This document shows, in pieces, positions 8,518 through 17,647 of a stretch of DNA of 64,000 nt. The translations under genes and the position numbers were made by a program. Position 1 is the first letter of the stretch; each line of letters starts with the position of its first letter. The notes beneath the pieces are model-generated. The model saw nothing but the letters and a program-made list of their open reading frames with translations, was not told where the DNA came from and ran no database searches. Source of the stretch: Hyphomicrobiaceae bacterium (lineage in GTDB: Bacteria > Pseudomonadota > Alphaproteobacteria > Rhizobiales > Devosiaceae); assembly GCA_020638095.1 (NCBI GenBank), contig JACKJF010000003.1, positions 1,470,184 to 1,534,183 on the forward strand, in the 5' to 3' direction.

Positions 8518-10110
8518 ATGAAAACCCAGACCCTTCACGACATCATCGTCGATCGCATCACCGCCGCCGCCGGCACACTCTCTGTCAACGACGTCTCGGC
8601 CGTGCTCGGAACCGAAGCCCGCAAGAATCGCGAAGTGCTTGAAACTCCGCAGGGTGCCCTCGTTGCCGAAACCGGCAAGTTCACCGGCCGGTCACCGTCC
8701 GACAAATTCATCGTCCGCGACGCTAAAACCGACAAGTCGGTGTGGTGGAGCAACGCCAATGCCATGACGACCGAGGGCTTCGACCTGCTTTTGGCCGACA
8801 TGCTTGAGGCCGCCAAAGGCAAGCACTTCTACCGCCAGCAGCTCTTTGCCGGTGCCGATCCCGATGCCCGTTTCGAGGTCGAAGTCTTCACGCCGAACGC
8901 CTGGCACGCGCTTTTCATCCGCCACCTGCTGATCCGGCCCAATCCCGAGGAGCTTCAGGGATTCGCCCCGAGCGTCACGCTTCTGCATATGCCCGACTTC
9001 GAGGCCAATCCGGCGCGCCATGGCACCAAGTCGACCACGGTCATTGCCCTCGATCTCAGCCGCAACATCATCCTGATCGGTGGCACGCAATATGCCGGCG
9101 AAATGAAGAAGTCGATCTTCTCGCTTTTCAATTACCACGCTCCGGAAACGGGCATTCTGCCGATGCACTGCTCGGCCAATCTTGGCGAAAAGGGCGATAC
9201 GACCCTTTTCTTCGGTCTTTCGGGAACCGGCAAGACGACCCTGTCGACCTCGCCGCACCGCGCCCTGATCGGCGATGACGAGCATGGCTGGTCGGAAACC
9301 GGCGTCTTCAATCTTGAAGGCGGCTGCTATGCCAAGGCGATCAACCTTCGTCCCGAAACCGAGCCGGAAATCTATGCCGCGGCGATGACCCCGGACACGG
9401 TGATGGAAAACGTCGTTATCGACGACATGGGCCACGCCGACTTCGACGACACATCCAGGACCGAGAACACGCGCATTGCCTATCCGCTGACAGCCATTCC
9501 GCATCGGGTCGGCGACAGCCGCGGGCCGGCGCCCGAGAATATCGTGCTGCTGACCGCCGATGCCTTCGGTGTTCTGCCGCCGATCGCCCGGCTGACCCGC
9601 GAACAGGCCATCTACTACTTCCTGGCCGGCTACACCGCCAAGGTTGCGGGCACCGAGCGCGGCATCACCGAACCGACCGCGACCTTCTCGGCCTGCTTTG
9701 GCGCACCCTTCATGGCCCGTCATCCGCGTGAATATGGCGAATTGCTCGGCAAGCGCCTCGCCGAAGGCGAAGTTAATTGCTGGTTGCTCAATACCGGCTG
9801 GACGGGTGGCGGCTACGGCGTCGGAAGCCGCATGAAGCTGCGCGACACCCGCCAGATGCTCGAAGAGGCGCTGGCCGGCAACCTCGACAACGTTGCCTAT
9901 CGCATCGACGACATTTTCGGTCTCGAAGTGCCGATTGAGGTCAACGGCGTGGACAGCAACGTCCTGCACCCCGAAATGACCTGGGCCGACCGCACCGCCT
10001 ACCGCGCCACGGCGCAAAAGCTGGTCGGTCTGTTCCAGACCAACATGGAAAAGCTTGGCATCGACCACGCCGAACTCCTCGGTTCCGGCGTCAGCGCCAA
10101 CGCTGCTTGA
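8518..10110 (+). CDS. pckA: Phosphoenolpyruvate carboxykinase (ATP)
   Basis: Catalyses oxaloacetate + ATP to phosphoenolpyruvate + ADP + CO2, the entry step of gluconeogenesis, in the cytoplasm. The 530-residue length is normal for the ATP-dependent family. Visible signatures are TGRSPSDKFIV near residue 58, the kinase-1a P-loop GLSGTGKTTLS near 233, DDEHGWSETGVFNLEGGCY from about 256 (metal and substrate binding), and the C-terminal adenine-binding region with NTGWTGGGYGVGSRM. It is preceded by a 325-bp region with three candidate operators and followed by a strong terminator, so it is probably monocistronic. The LacI-family gene upstream is a likely regulator. fbp, another gluconeogenic enzyme, follows directly. 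Confidence 0.98.
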   Translation: MKTQTLHDIIVDRITAAAGTLSVNDVSAVLGTEARKNREVLETPQGALVAETGKFTGRSPSDKFIVRDAKTDKSVWWSNANAMTTEGFDLLLADMLEAAKGKHFYRQQLFAGADPDARFEVEVFTPNAWHALFIRHLLIRPNPEELQGFAPSVTLLHMPDFEANPARHGTKSTTVIALDLSRNIILIGGTQYAGEMKKSIFSLFNYHAPETGILPMHCSANLGEKGDTTLFFGLSGTGKTTLSTSPHRALIGDDEHGWSETGVFNLEGGCYAKAINLRPETEPEIYAAAMTPDTVMENVVIDDMGHADFDDTSRTENTRIAYPLTAIPHRVGDSRGPAPENIVLLTADAFGVLPPIARLTREQAIYYFLAGYTAKVAGTERGITEPTATFSACFGAPFMARHPREYGELLGKRLAEGEVNCWLLNTGWTGGGYGVGSRMKLRDTRQMLEEALAGNLDNVAYRIDDIFGLEVPIEVNGVDSNVLHPEMTWADRTAYRATAQKLVGLFQTNMEKLGIDHAELLGSGVSANAA

Positions 10111-10118
10111 CCTTTCGG

Positions 10119-10150
10119 ACGGCCGGGTATCAGCCCGGCCGTTTTCTCTT
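10119..10150 (+). terminator. Rho-independent terminator after pckA
   Basis: Perfect stem CGGCCGGG / CCCGGCCG with a six-base loop (TATCAG), immediately followed by TTTTCTCTT. It starts 9 bases after the pckA stop codon and lies upstream of the fbp start. Confidence 0.85.
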
Positions 10151-10165
10151 GCCGCAGGACGCAAA

Positions 10166-11185
10166 ATGCCGATTCCCCATCCAATTCACCACAACCCCAA
10201 ACTCGATGAATGGCTCTCAGCACAGGGCGCGGACCTGGAACTGCGCCAGACTGTGCTGGCCATGGCCGCGGCGACTGCGGCGATTGCCGGAGAGATCCGT
10301 CAGCTGGCGCTCGAAGGCACGGCCGGGCTTGAATCGGGCATCATCAACGTCCAGGGCGAAACCCAGCTCAAGCTCGACGATGTGTGCAACCAGCTCTGCC
10401 TTGATCTGCTGCAGCAGGTTCCGGTGGTGCGCTATCTGGTGTCCGAGGAAATCGATCACGTTGTCACCAACACCTACGCACCGGGCACCCACGATTTCGC
10501 CGTCTGTTTCGATCCGCTCGACGGCTCGGGCAATATCGCCACCAACAACACGGTCGGCACGGTGTTTTGTGTTCTGGACTGCACGGGCGCGCAGGGTGAC
10601 GCGGAACAAAAGGTCTTGTCGTCTACGCGCAATCAGCTTGCGGCGGGCTATGCCCTCTACGGGCCGGCGACCCTGCTTGTGCTGACAACTGGAAAACGCG
10701 TCGCCAAGTTCGCGCTCAACGAAATGACGCGGCTTTATGAACTTGTGCGCGACGACATCCGAATCGCGCCCGAAGCCTCCGAATTCTCCATCAACATGGC
10801 CTACGCGCCACTCTGGCCGCGCCCCGTGCGCACCTATGTCCGCAACTGCATCGCCGGAAAGTCCGGCCCGCGCGGCAAGGCCTTCAACATGCGTTGGGCC
10901 GGCGCCATGGTCGCCGACATGCACCGCGTCTTCATCAAGGGCGGCCATTTCATCTATCCGGCCATGCCGAAAAAAGGTGAACCCGACGGCAAGCTCCGCC
11001 TGCTCTACGAGGGCATCCCCATGGCAATGCTCGCTGAAACCGCCGGTGGCGCCGCCATGGCTGGAACCCAACGTCTGCGCGACGTGGTCCCGACCTCGAT
11101 CCACCAGCGGACGCCGGTCTCTCTAGGCGCCCGTGATGAGGTCATGCTGCTTGCCGGGTCGCCCGATCTCGTCCGCGCGGCCTAG
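10166..11185 (+). CDS. fbp: Fructose-1,6-bisphosphatase, class I
   Basis: Hydrolyses fructose 1,6-bisphosphate to fructose 6-phosphate in gluconeogenesis and the pentose-phosphate/Calvin route. The 339-residue protein has the Mg-binding signature CFDPLDGSGNI near residue 112, the phosphate/active-site loop IKGGHFIYPAMP near 257, and GKLRLLYEGIPMAMLAETAGG close to the end, which is diagnostic for class I FBPase. The ATG at 10166 follows CAGGAC; it lies just after the pckA terminator. Its stop codon overlaps the stop codon of the convergent Anbu gene. Placement behind pckA groups two gluconeogenic enzymes. Confidence 0.93.
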   Translation: MPIPHPIHHNPKLDEWLSAQGADLELRQTVLAMAAATAAIAGEIRQLALEGTAGLESGIINVQGETQLKLDDVCNQLCLDLLQQVPVVRYLVSEEIDHVVTNTYAPGTHDFAVCFDPLDGSGNIATNNTVGTVFCVLDCTGAQGDAEQKVLSSTRNQLAAGYALYGPATLLVLTTGKRVAKFALNEMTRLYELVRDDIRIAPEASEFSINMAYAPLWPRPVRTYVRNCIAGKSGPRGKAFNMRWAGAMVADMHRVFIKGGHFIYPAMPKKGEPDGKLRLLYEGIPMAMLAETAGGAAMAGTQRLRDVVPTSIHQRTPVSLGARDEVMLLAGSPDLVRAA

Positions 11186-11916
11186 CTCCGCTCGTAGTCC
11201 GGCAGGTGCTGGAACGCGTCCCGCAGGGCTTCGCCCCATCCGGTCGAGAGCTTCATGAAATAGGGGTCGTCGGCGCGGATACGCGTGTCGTAGCCGCGCT
11301 TCAGGCTGTCATTGACGTAAAACTGCACGTCGATCGGCGGGCCGACGCTCAGATTGGCCTTGATCGTCGAATCGAACGAGACGAGCAGCAGCTTCACCGC
11401 TGCCTCGAAACTCATGTCCTTGTCGAACGCGCGTACCAGAATCGGCTTGCCATATTTGGTCTCGCCGATCTGGAAGAACGGTGTGTCGTCTGAGGCCTCA
11501 ATGAAGTTGCCCTCGGGGTAGATGAGGAAAAGCCGGGGCGGGTGGCCGTTGATCTGCCCGCCAACGATCAGCGTTGCGTTGAAGGTCGAATCTGCCTTCT
11601 GACCGCTCGTCGCATTGCGCGAAATGACCTGCCGCAGCGTGTCTCCAATCAGCTGAGCGGTCTGAAACATCGAAACCGTTTCAAGAATTGTCGGATGGCG
11701 CTCCATCGCCGCCTTCGAACGCTCTTCAAGCTCCGAGATGGTCAACTGTGTGGTCGCCAGATTTCCCGCAGTCAGGATGGTGATCAGGCGTTCGCCCGGA
11801 ACCTCGAATGTGTGCATCTTGCGAAACACAGCAACATTGTCGACGCCCGCATTGGTGCGGGTGTCGGACGCAAAAACCAGTCCGCTGGCAAGCTTCAGCG
11901 CAACGCAATAGGTCAT
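11182..11916 (-). CDS. Anbu-type proteasome-like peptidase (COG3484)
   Basis: A 244-residue Ntn-hydrolase of the Anbu (ancestral beta subunit) family, related to HslV and the 20S proteasome beta subunit and thought to assemble into open rings. After Met removal the first residue would be Thr (TYCVALKLASG), Asp17 lies in FASDTRTNAG and a Lys at 32 in VFRKMH, matching the proteasomal Thr1/Asp17/Lys33 catalytic set. It is the last gene of a four-gene minus-strand operon with a transglutaminase-like protein, an alpha-E protein and a type-2 circularly permuted ATP-grasp enzyme. This conserved partnership has been noted in comparative genomics as a predicted peptide-synthesis or modification and turnover module. 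Substrate unknown. Confidence 0.9.
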   Translation of the reverse strand: MTYCVALKLASGLVFASDTRTNAGVDNVAVFRKMHTFEVPGERLITILTAGNLATTQLTISELEERSKAAMERHPTILETVSMFQTAQLIGDTLRQVISRNATSGQKADSTFNATLIVGGQINGHPPRLFLIYPEGNFIEASDDTPFFQIGETKYGKPILVRAFDKDMSFEAAVKLLLVSFDSTIKANLSVGPPIDVQFYVNDSLKRGYDTRIRADDPYFMKLSTGWGEALRDAFQHLPDYERS

Positions 11917-11927
11917 GATGGCATCAT

Positions 11928-12722
11928 CTATTGTTCAACCACCACGGCGACCGACAACGACTCGTTTGCGGTTCCGTGGCGGATGCCAAGGATAGGCGCC
12001 GCGTCTGAATAATCCAGCCCCGTTGCGACGCATACATAACGTTCGTCGGGGCTGACCTGGTTGGAGACGTCAAACCCGACCCATCCGAGCGCATCGACGA
12101 ACACTTCTGCCCAGGCGTGGCTGGCTGCCTGATGATCCGTGTCGTCCATCTTGAGCAGACCGGAAATGTAGCGGGCCGGATAGCCCAGCACCCGCGCGGC
12201 CGAACAGAAGACGTGCGCGTGGTCCTGACACACGCCGACGCCATGCTCCAGCGCCTCGGCGGCGGTGGTCAGCGCATGCGTCGTGCCGACTTCGTAGGAG
12301 ACGGCGGCGGCCAACCGCCCCATCAGGTCATGAAGCCGCGAAATATCATCGTCTCCGCTGGCGCCGGCGGCGAGATCCCGCACCGCGTCGGAGGGTCGCG
12401 TAAGGTCGGTCTCGCGCAGGAACAGCCAAAGCGGAGTATAGCCGCGATGCTTGCCGATGATGCCGGAAAGGTCTTCGGTTTCGACTTCGCCTTTTGCCGT
12501 CACCAGGATGCGGTCTGCGCCGGGAATGACGCTCACAAGTTCAGTGAAGTTGCCGAAATGGTCGGTGTAGCTGACCTGCAGTTTTGCACCCTCATATTCC
12601 GTCGACCAGTTGCCAACGCTTTGCCCGGGCCGGGCCCTCGCCGTCTGTCGCGAGCGTTGCAAGCCGTAGACGATGGGCTCGTCGTAGCAATATTCGGTCG
12701 TGTGCGTGACGGAAAGAAGCAT
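11928..12722 (-). CDS. Transglutaminase-like cysteine peptidase of the Anbu module
   Basis: A 264-residue protein with an N-terminal bacterial transglutaminase-like domain (SVTHTTEYCYDEPI) and a C-terminal transglutaminase-like catalytic domain. The triad is visible: Cys near residue 164 in GVGVCQDHAHVF, His in ASHAWAEVFV and Asp in GFDVSNQVSP. Such proteins usually act as peptidases or amide hydrolases rather than true transglutaminases. It lies 11 bp upstream of the Anbu gene and 12 bp downstream of the alpha-E gene, so co-transcription is near certain. No signal peptide is seen. The expected role is processing or transfer of a peptide or amide made by the ATP-grasp partner, which is inference. 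Confidence 0.88.
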   Translation of the reverse strand: MLLSVTHTTEYCYDEPIVYGLQRSRQTARARPGQSVGNWSTEYEGAKLQVSYTDHFGNFTELVSVIPGADRILVTAKGEVETEDLSGIIGKHRGYTPLWLFLRETDLTRPSDAVRDLAAGASGDDDISRLHDLMGRLAAAVSYEVGTTHALTTAAEALEHGVGVCQDHAHVFCSAARVLGYPARYISGLLKMDDTDHQAASHAWAEVFVDALGWVGFDVSNQVSPDERYVCVATGLDYSDAAPILGIRHGTANESLSVAVVVEQ

Positions 12723-12734
12723 CGGCTCAAAGGG

Positions 12735-13673
12735 TTAGACGAACAGAAAGTCTTCAGCGATTTCCTGGCTCAGCCGGTTGTTGTCTTCGATGAACTCGGT
12801 CAGGAACTCGTGAAGTCCATATTCGAATATGTCGGCAACGCTTCGCCCGTGCAACCTGTTCATGTTGCGCTGGGCGGTGCGCTGACAGGCTTTCGGGCTG
12901 TCCGGGTCGCCGTTGAGGTATTTCAGGTTGTCGACGATCTTCTTGTACGAAAAAGCCAGCGATCGCGGCATGCGGCCGTTCAGGATCAGAAAATCGGCGA
13001 TGTTGGCGGGCTGATAGTTGGCGTCATAGACCCAGCGATAGGAACGCTGGCCGGAAACCGACCTGAGGATGCTCTCCCACTGGATATTGTCCAGCGTCGA
13101 CCCGACGAAGGCCACACTCGGCAGTAGCACGTAATACTTGACGTCGAGGATGCGCGCCGTGTTGTCCGCCCGTTCCACGAACGTGCCGATCCGCGCAAAA
13201 TCGTAGACTTCGTTGCGCAGCATCGTGCCGTCGAACGCGCCTCGGATCAGGGACCCGTCGCGTTTGATATCCGTGAGTACGTAGGGCAGGTCGGCTTCGC
13301 GGATCGGCTGACGGAGGAGGGTATGAAGGTCCATCCACGCCTGGTTGACGTTTTCCCAGACTTCGCGCGTCACCGCCGTTCGCACCAGCCGCGCATTGGT
13401 CCTTGCCGCGTTCATGCATGCAAGGACGCTCGACGCATTTTCCTGGTCGCGGATCAGAAAATCCACAACGTTCATGGCGGTCGCGGCATCGTGTTTCTCG
13501 AAAAACGCGGTGGTTGCGCCGGCTGTCGCCAGAAGCGACGCCCACTCGTCTTCGCCGCTCGAAGATCGGGTCAACGCCATCCGAAGTCCCACCTGAACGA
13601 GCCGCGCCGTATTTTCGGCACGCTCGATATAGCGCGACATCCAGAACAGGCCGTTGGCTGTTTTCCCGAGCAT
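12735..13673 (-). CDS. Alpha-E domain protein (DUF403/COG2307) of the Anbu module
   Basis: A 312-residue, mostly helical protein starting LGKTANGLFWMSRYIERAEN, the characteristic opening of the alpha-E family. Repeated helical segments rich in Arg/Asp follow (for example FARIGTFVERADNTARILDVKY is cut here into FARIGTFVERADNTARI). Alpha-E proteins are found almost only next to, or fused with, the circularly permuted ATP-grasp enzyme and are thought to work with it. The start codon is 3 bp after the stop of the ATP-grasp gene, so translation is probably coupled. Enzymatic activity has not been established for the family as far as I know. Confidence 0.9.
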   Translation of the reverse strand: MLGKTANGLFWMSRYIERAENTARLVQVGLRMALTRSSSGEDEWASLLATAGATTAFFEKHDAATAMNVVDFLIRDQENASSVLACMNAARTNARLVRTAVTREVWENVNQAWMDLHTLLRQPIREADLPYVLTDIKRDGSLIRGAFDGTMLRNEVYDFARIGTFVERADNTARILDVKYYVLLPSVAFVGSTLDNIQWESILRSVSGQRSYRWVYDANYQPANIADFLILNGRMPRSLAFSYKKIVDNLKYLNGDPDSPKACQRTAQRNMNRLHGRSVADIFEYGLHEFLTEFIEDNNRLSQEIAEDFLFV

Positions 13674-13676
13674 GGC

Positions 13677-15089
13677 CTAGTCCTCCAGCACCCAGGTGTC
13701 CTTGGTGCCGCCACCCTGGCTTGAATTGACCACCAGGGAACCCTGCTTCAGGGCCACACGTGTCAAACCGCCCGGCACGATCCTGACGCCGTCGGAAACA
13801 AGGACATAGGGGCGAAGGTCAACGTGCCGGGGCGCCAGCCCGCCTTCGGTCACGATGGGAACGGTTGAGAGCGACAGGGTTGGCTGCGCGATGTAGTTGC
13901 CCGGGTTGGCCTTGATCTTTTCCGCAAAGATTTCCCGCTCGGCCTTGCTGCTCGTCGGTCCGACCAGCATGCCGTAGCCACCCGAGCCGTGCACTTCCTT
14001 GACCACCAGTTCGTCGAGATGCTCGAGCACGTATTTGCAGTCGTCCGCCTCCGAGCAACGGCGCGTCGGCACGTTCTGCAGAATGCTTTTGCGGCCGGTG
14101 TAGAATTCGACAATGTCGGGAATGTACGAATAGATCGCCTTGTCGTCGGCAATCCCCGTGCCCGGCGCATTGGCGATGGTGATGTTCCCGGCCCGGTACA
14201 CATCCATGATGCCGGGCACGCCGAGATAGGATTCGGGGCGGAAGGTGAGGGGGTCGAGAAATTCGTCGTCGACCCGCCGGTAGATCACGTCGATCGGCTT
14301 GTATCCGCGCGTCGTGCGCATTGCGACGCGGCCATCGACAACCCGAAGGTCCGTGCCCTCGACCAGTTCGGCGCCCATCTGGTCGGCCAGGAACGAATGC
14401 TCGAAATAGGCCGAGTTGTGGATGCCGGGGGTAAGGATCGCGATCGTCGGTTCGCCGTCGCACCCCGGCGGCGCCGTTGCGGCAAGGCTTTGCCGCAAGA
14501 GTACCGGATAATTCTCGACCGGCCGGACGCGATTGACCGCGAACAGGGTCGGGAACATCTGCATCATCGTTTCGCGATTCTCGAGCATGTACGAGACGCC
14601 CGATGGCGTCCGCGCATTGTCTTCGAGCACGAAGAATTCGTTTTCCGAGGTACGGACGATGTCGACGCCGATAATGTGCGTGTAGACGTTCTTGGGCGGC
14701 GTGAACCCGACCATCCACGGCAGGAAGGCCGAGTTGTTGCGGATAAGGCTTTCCGGCACCCGTCCTGCGCGGACGATTTCCTGGCGATGATAGATATCCG
14801 CGAGAAAGGCATTGATCGCCACCACCCGCTGCTCGATGCCTTCAGCCAGGCGCCGCCATTCGCCGCTTGAAATGATCCGCGGCAGAATATCGAACGGAAT
14901 CAGCCGCTCGCTGGCTTCCTTTTCGCCGTAAACGGCAAAGGTAATGCCCGACCGGCGGAAGAAAGTCTCCGCCTCCTTCTGCTTTTTGAGGAGGTGATCG
15001 AGTTCCTGGTCGGTGAACCAGGAATTGTACACACGATAGGGATGACGGACGTCGCCGTTGTCCCCCAGCATTTCATCGAAGCCAGCCAT
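13677..15089 (-). CDS. Circularly permuted type-2 ATP-grasp protein (COG2308)
   Basis: A predicted amide-bond-forming ligase of about 470 residues. Family landmarks are the N-terminal EMLGDNGDVRHPYRVYNSWF, EQRVVAINAFLADIYHRQEI, the central HIIGVDIVRTSENEFFVLED and DNARTPSGVSYMLENRE, and the C-terminal VVKEVHGSGGYGMLVGP and SLVVNSSQGGGTKDTW. I chose the ATG at 15089 (MAGFDEM). A GGAGG lies about 45 bases upstream, followed by non-ATG codons, so a slightly longer form with a GTG or CTG start is possible. First gene of the four-gene operon with alpha-E, transglutaminase-like and Anbu proteins. It probably makes a peptide or amide that the other products modify or degrade (prediction from the family literature, not from this sequence). 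Confidence 0.9.
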   Translation of the reverse strand: MAGFDEMLGDNGDVRHPYRVYNSWFTDQELDHLLKKQKEAETFFRRSGITFAVYGEKEASERLIPFDILPRIISSGEWRRLAEGIEQRVVAINAFLADIYHRQEIVRAGRVPESLIRNNSAFLPWMVGFTPPKNVYTHIIGVDIVRTSENEFFVLEDNARTPSGVSYMLENRETMMQMFPTLFAVNRVRPVENYPVLLRQSLAATAPPGCDGEPTIAILTPGIHNSAYFEHSFLADQMGAELVEGTDLRVVDGRVAMRTTRGYKPIDVIYRRVDDEFLDPLTFRPESYLGVPGIMDVYRAGNITIANAPGTGIADDKAIYSYIPDIVEFYTGRKSILQNVPTRRCSEADDCKYVLEHLDELVVKEVHGSGGYGMLVGPTSSKAEREIFAEKIKANPGNYIAQPTLSLSTVPIVTEGGLAPRHVDLRPYVLVSDGVRIVPGGLTRVALKQGSLVVNSSQGGGTKDTWVLED

Positions 15090-15310
15090 GTACGACCGTT
15101 CTGCACCAATTGCCTTTATGTTCAGCACACCTCCGGAATTGATGCAACTGTGGGCATGTCGCATTTTCCGGTTTTCGCAGAACCTCTGCCGCCGAGATGT
15201 AGTGGAGCCTGCGGCTTCCAAGGCACTGGAATTTCCGTGCGCGGCCCACTAAGTCTGGCCCACACCCCAGAACCGGCCGGATCCGGCCGGCATTCCGACC
15301 AGAGGCAATC

Positions 15311-16753
15311 ATGCTCGACACCGCTTCGCTCAATTTCCGCACGCAAAATCTCATCAACGGAAAATGGGTGGGTGACGGCAAGACGCCGGTGACCAATCCC
15401 GCCTCAGGCGCAACGCTCGCCCACGTTCCCTATTTCGGGCGCGCCGAGGCCGAAGCGGCGATTGCCGCGGCCAAAGCGGCATTCCCAGAATGGGCCGCGC
15501 GAACCGCCAAGGAGCGTTCCCGCATCCTCCGTCGCTGGTTCGAGCTCGTCATGGACAACCAGGAACGCCTGGCCGGCATCCTGACGGCGGAGCAGGGAAA
15601 GCCTCTCGATGAGGCGCGCGGCGAGATCGCCTATGGCGCATCCTACATCGAATACTACGCCGAAGAGGCCAAACGCATAAACGGCGAGACCATTCCGAGC
15701 CACATCAGGAATGGCCGCATCGTCGTCATCCGTCAGCCGGTCGGCGTCGTCGCTGCGATCACGCCGTGGAACTTCCCCGCCGCCATGATCACGCGAAAGC
15801 TCGCCCCCGCCATGGCCGTCGGCTGCACGACCGTCCTCAAGCCGGCCGGCGAAACGCCGCTGACCGCGCTGGCGCTCGCCGAACTGGCCGTCGAGGCGGG
15901 TGTTCCAGCGGGTGTGATCAACGTCATCACCGGCAAGTCCTCCGAAATCGGTGCCGCCTTCTGCGAAAGCCCCGATGTCCGGGCGCTCACCTTCACCGGC
16001 TCGACAGAGGTCGGCAAAATCCTGATGCAGCAATGCGCCGGCACTGTGAAGAAGCTCGGGCTCGAACTCGGCGGCAACGCCCCATTCATCGTTTTTGACG
16101 ATGCGGATCTTGACGCCGCTGCCGACGGTGCCATCGCATCCAAATATCGCAATGCGGGCCAGACCTGCGTTTGCGCCAACCGCATCTACGTCCACGATCG
16201 GGTCTACGACGCCTTTGTCGAGAAGCTCAACGCACGCGTTGCCGCGCTCAAGGTCGGCGACGGCAGCGAGCCGGACATAGAGCAGGGGCCGCTGATCAAC
16301 CAGGCGGCCATTTCCAAGGTCGAGGAACACATTTCCGATGCCATTTCGAAGGGCGCCAAGCTCGTGACCGGCGGCCACCGGCACGCCCTCGGCGGCACCT
16401 TCTTCGAGCCGACCATCCTGACCGAGGTCACCCGCGACATGATGGTAACCAACGAGGAAACCTTCGGGCCGCTCGCACCGGTCTATCGCTTCCATTCCGA
16501 CGAAGAGGTTGTCGAGCTTGCCAACGCCACCCAGTTCGGCCTTGCCGCCTATTTCTATGCCCGCGACATCGGTCGCGTCTGGCGTGTCGCCGAGGCGCTG
16601 GAATACGGCATGGTGGCCATCAATTCCGGCATCCTCTCCACCGAACTCGCCCCGTTCGGCGGCATCAAGGAAAGCGGTTTTGGCCGCGAGGGCTCGCACC
16701 ATGGCACCGAGGAATTCACCAACCTGAAATACATGCTGATGGCCGGCATCTGA
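15311..16753 (+). CDS. NAD(P)-dependent succinate-/2-oxoglutarate-semialdehyde dehydrogenase (GabD-like)
   Basis: A 480-residue aldehyde dehydrogenase of the succinate-semialdehyde branch. The cofactor-binding ITPWNFPAAMITRKLAPA, FTGSTEVGKI and general-base Glu252 in LELGGNAPFIVFDDAD precede the catalytic Cys286 in NAGQTCVCANRIYV; Cys288 is the partner seen in redox-regulated GabD enzymes. The C-terminus EFTNLKYMLMAGI is typical. It is divergent from the Anbu operon and convergent with a GntR gene. Because a KdgD-like dehydratase lies 5 kb away, the enzyme could equally oxidise 2-oxoglutarate semialdehyde, the KdgD product; GABA or other semialdehydes are the alternative. Confidence 0.88.
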   Translation: MLDTASLNFRTQNLINGKWVGDGKTPVTNPASGATLAHVPYFGRAEAEAAIAAAKAAFPEWAARTAKERSRILRRWFELVMDNQERLAGILTAEQGKPLDEARGEIAYGASYIEYYAEEAKRINGETIPSHIRNGRIVVIRQPVGVVAAITPWNFPAAMITRKLAPAMAVGCTTVLKPAGETPLTALALAELAVEAGVPAGVINVITGKSSEIGAAFCESPDVRALTFTGSTEVGKILMQQCAGTVKKLGLELGGNAPFIVFDDADLDAAADGAIASKYRNAGQTCVCANRIYVHDRVYDAFVEKLNARVAALKVGDGSEPDIEQGPLINQAAISKVEEHISDAISKGAKLVTGGHRHALGGTFFEPTILTEVTRDMMVTNEETFGPLAPVYRFHSDEEVVELANATQFGLAAYFYARDIGRVWRVAEALEYGMVAINSGILSTELAPFGGIKESGFGREGSHHGTEEFTNLKYMLMAGI

Positions 16754-16800
16754 TGGCTGGAACTCCGGCCACAGTTCGGGCCGAGGCCCGGCTATTCCGG

Positions 16801-17559
16801 TCAGGCTTCTTCGTCGGCGCCCGCAAGCAGTCGCCGGCGGCCGCCTTCGAGGTGATGCCGGACCGCAGCGGCGGCGGCTTCGCCGTCTCCATTCTCGAAA
16901 GCTTCGATGATCCTTGAATGCTCGGCCATCACTTCGTCCGACGAAGTGGTACCGCCTTCTCGGTTCAGGTAAAGGCGCGACTGGATGATGATCGGGTGCA
17001 GCGAGGCATGGCTGTCCGACATGACCTCGTTTTCAGCGCTTGCCACAAGAACCTCATGAAAGCGCATGTCGGCCTGCACAAAGCGCCGGTACTCGCGATA
17101 CCTGGTGCCAAGCTGCGGGACCGCGGCCATGCGGTCGAAGGCCTGCCGCATCTGGGTGAGCACGGTCTTCTTGCGCTTTGGCGCGCCGATCAGGGCGCAA
17201 TGGGTTTCGATCACCAGCCGGTAAGCGTTGAGATCGCGAAGATATTCGAGCGACGGGCTCGGGGCGACCGAATACCCGCTGTAGAGCTCCGACACGACCA
17301 GGCGCTCGGCCTCAAGGCGCGCCAGAGCCTCGCGTACCGGCGACGAACTCACGCCGAGGTCATGCGATAAAAGATCGATGTTGAGCCGCGCGCCGGGCGG
17401 AAGGGTCTGGTCGAGGATCTGTTCCTTGATCGCTTCATAAGTCTGTTCGGAGAGTGTGGTCCGAACGATGGTTCGTCCGGCCGGTTTCGTGTCGCGCTTT
17501 CCGCGGCTTGAGGCAGCCGGTCTGCTTCTCGATTTGGTTGTCGTGGTCTGTCTTGCCAT
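16801..17559 (-). CDS. GntR-family regulator, FadR/FCD subfamily
   Basis: A 252-residue regulator with a basic Ser/Thr/Arg-rich N-terminal extension (residues 1-32), a winged helix-turn-helix (LSHDLGVSSSPVREALARLE near 63-82) and an all-helical FCD ligand-binding domain whose metal-binding His/Asp pattern is visible (RDLNAYRLVIETHC, ADMRFHEVLV, HSRIIEAFENGD, HHLEGGRRRL). FCD regulators commonly respond to sugar acids or organic acids. It is transcribed toward the semialdehyde dehydrogenase gene and lies downstream of the kdgD-like operon on the same strand. A motif shared by the kdgD and hydrolase promoters (ATCATGCATGAT) is a candidate binding site; this assignment is inference. Confidence 0.88.
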   Translation of the reverse strand: MARQTTTTKSRSRPAASSRGKRDTKPAGRTIVRTTLSEQTYEAIKEQILDQTLPPGARLNIDLLSHDLGVSSSPVREALARLEAERLVVSELYSGYSVAPSPSLEYLRDLNAYRLVIETHCALIGAPKRKKTVLTQMRQAFDRMAAVPQLGTRYREYRRFVQADMRFHEVLVASAENEVMSDSHASLHPIIIQSRLYLNREGGTTSSDEVMAEHSRIIEAFENGDGEAAAAAVRHHLEGGRRRLLAGADEEA

Positions 17560-17647
17560 CCCCGCGAGCCCTCATCCATCCTGCATCAAGCGCGATTCAC
17601 CGCAAATCCGGCTCCACAAAGCACGATTCCAGCCGCGCTGCCAGCGA

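Noticed and set aside
8692..10164. Long open frame on the minus strand (490 codons)
   Set aside because: Antisense to pckA, which has all family motifs in the plus strand.
13405..13425. CATGCATGCAA-like sequence resembling the operators at 8.3 and 23.2 kb
   Set aside because: It lies inside the alpha-E coding region, lacks symmetry over the full site and has no promoter context.
16774..16795. Short GC hairpin after the semialdehyde dehydrogenase
   Set aside because: The stem is only about 5-6 bp with a tight loop and no T-run, so it is not reported as a terminator.
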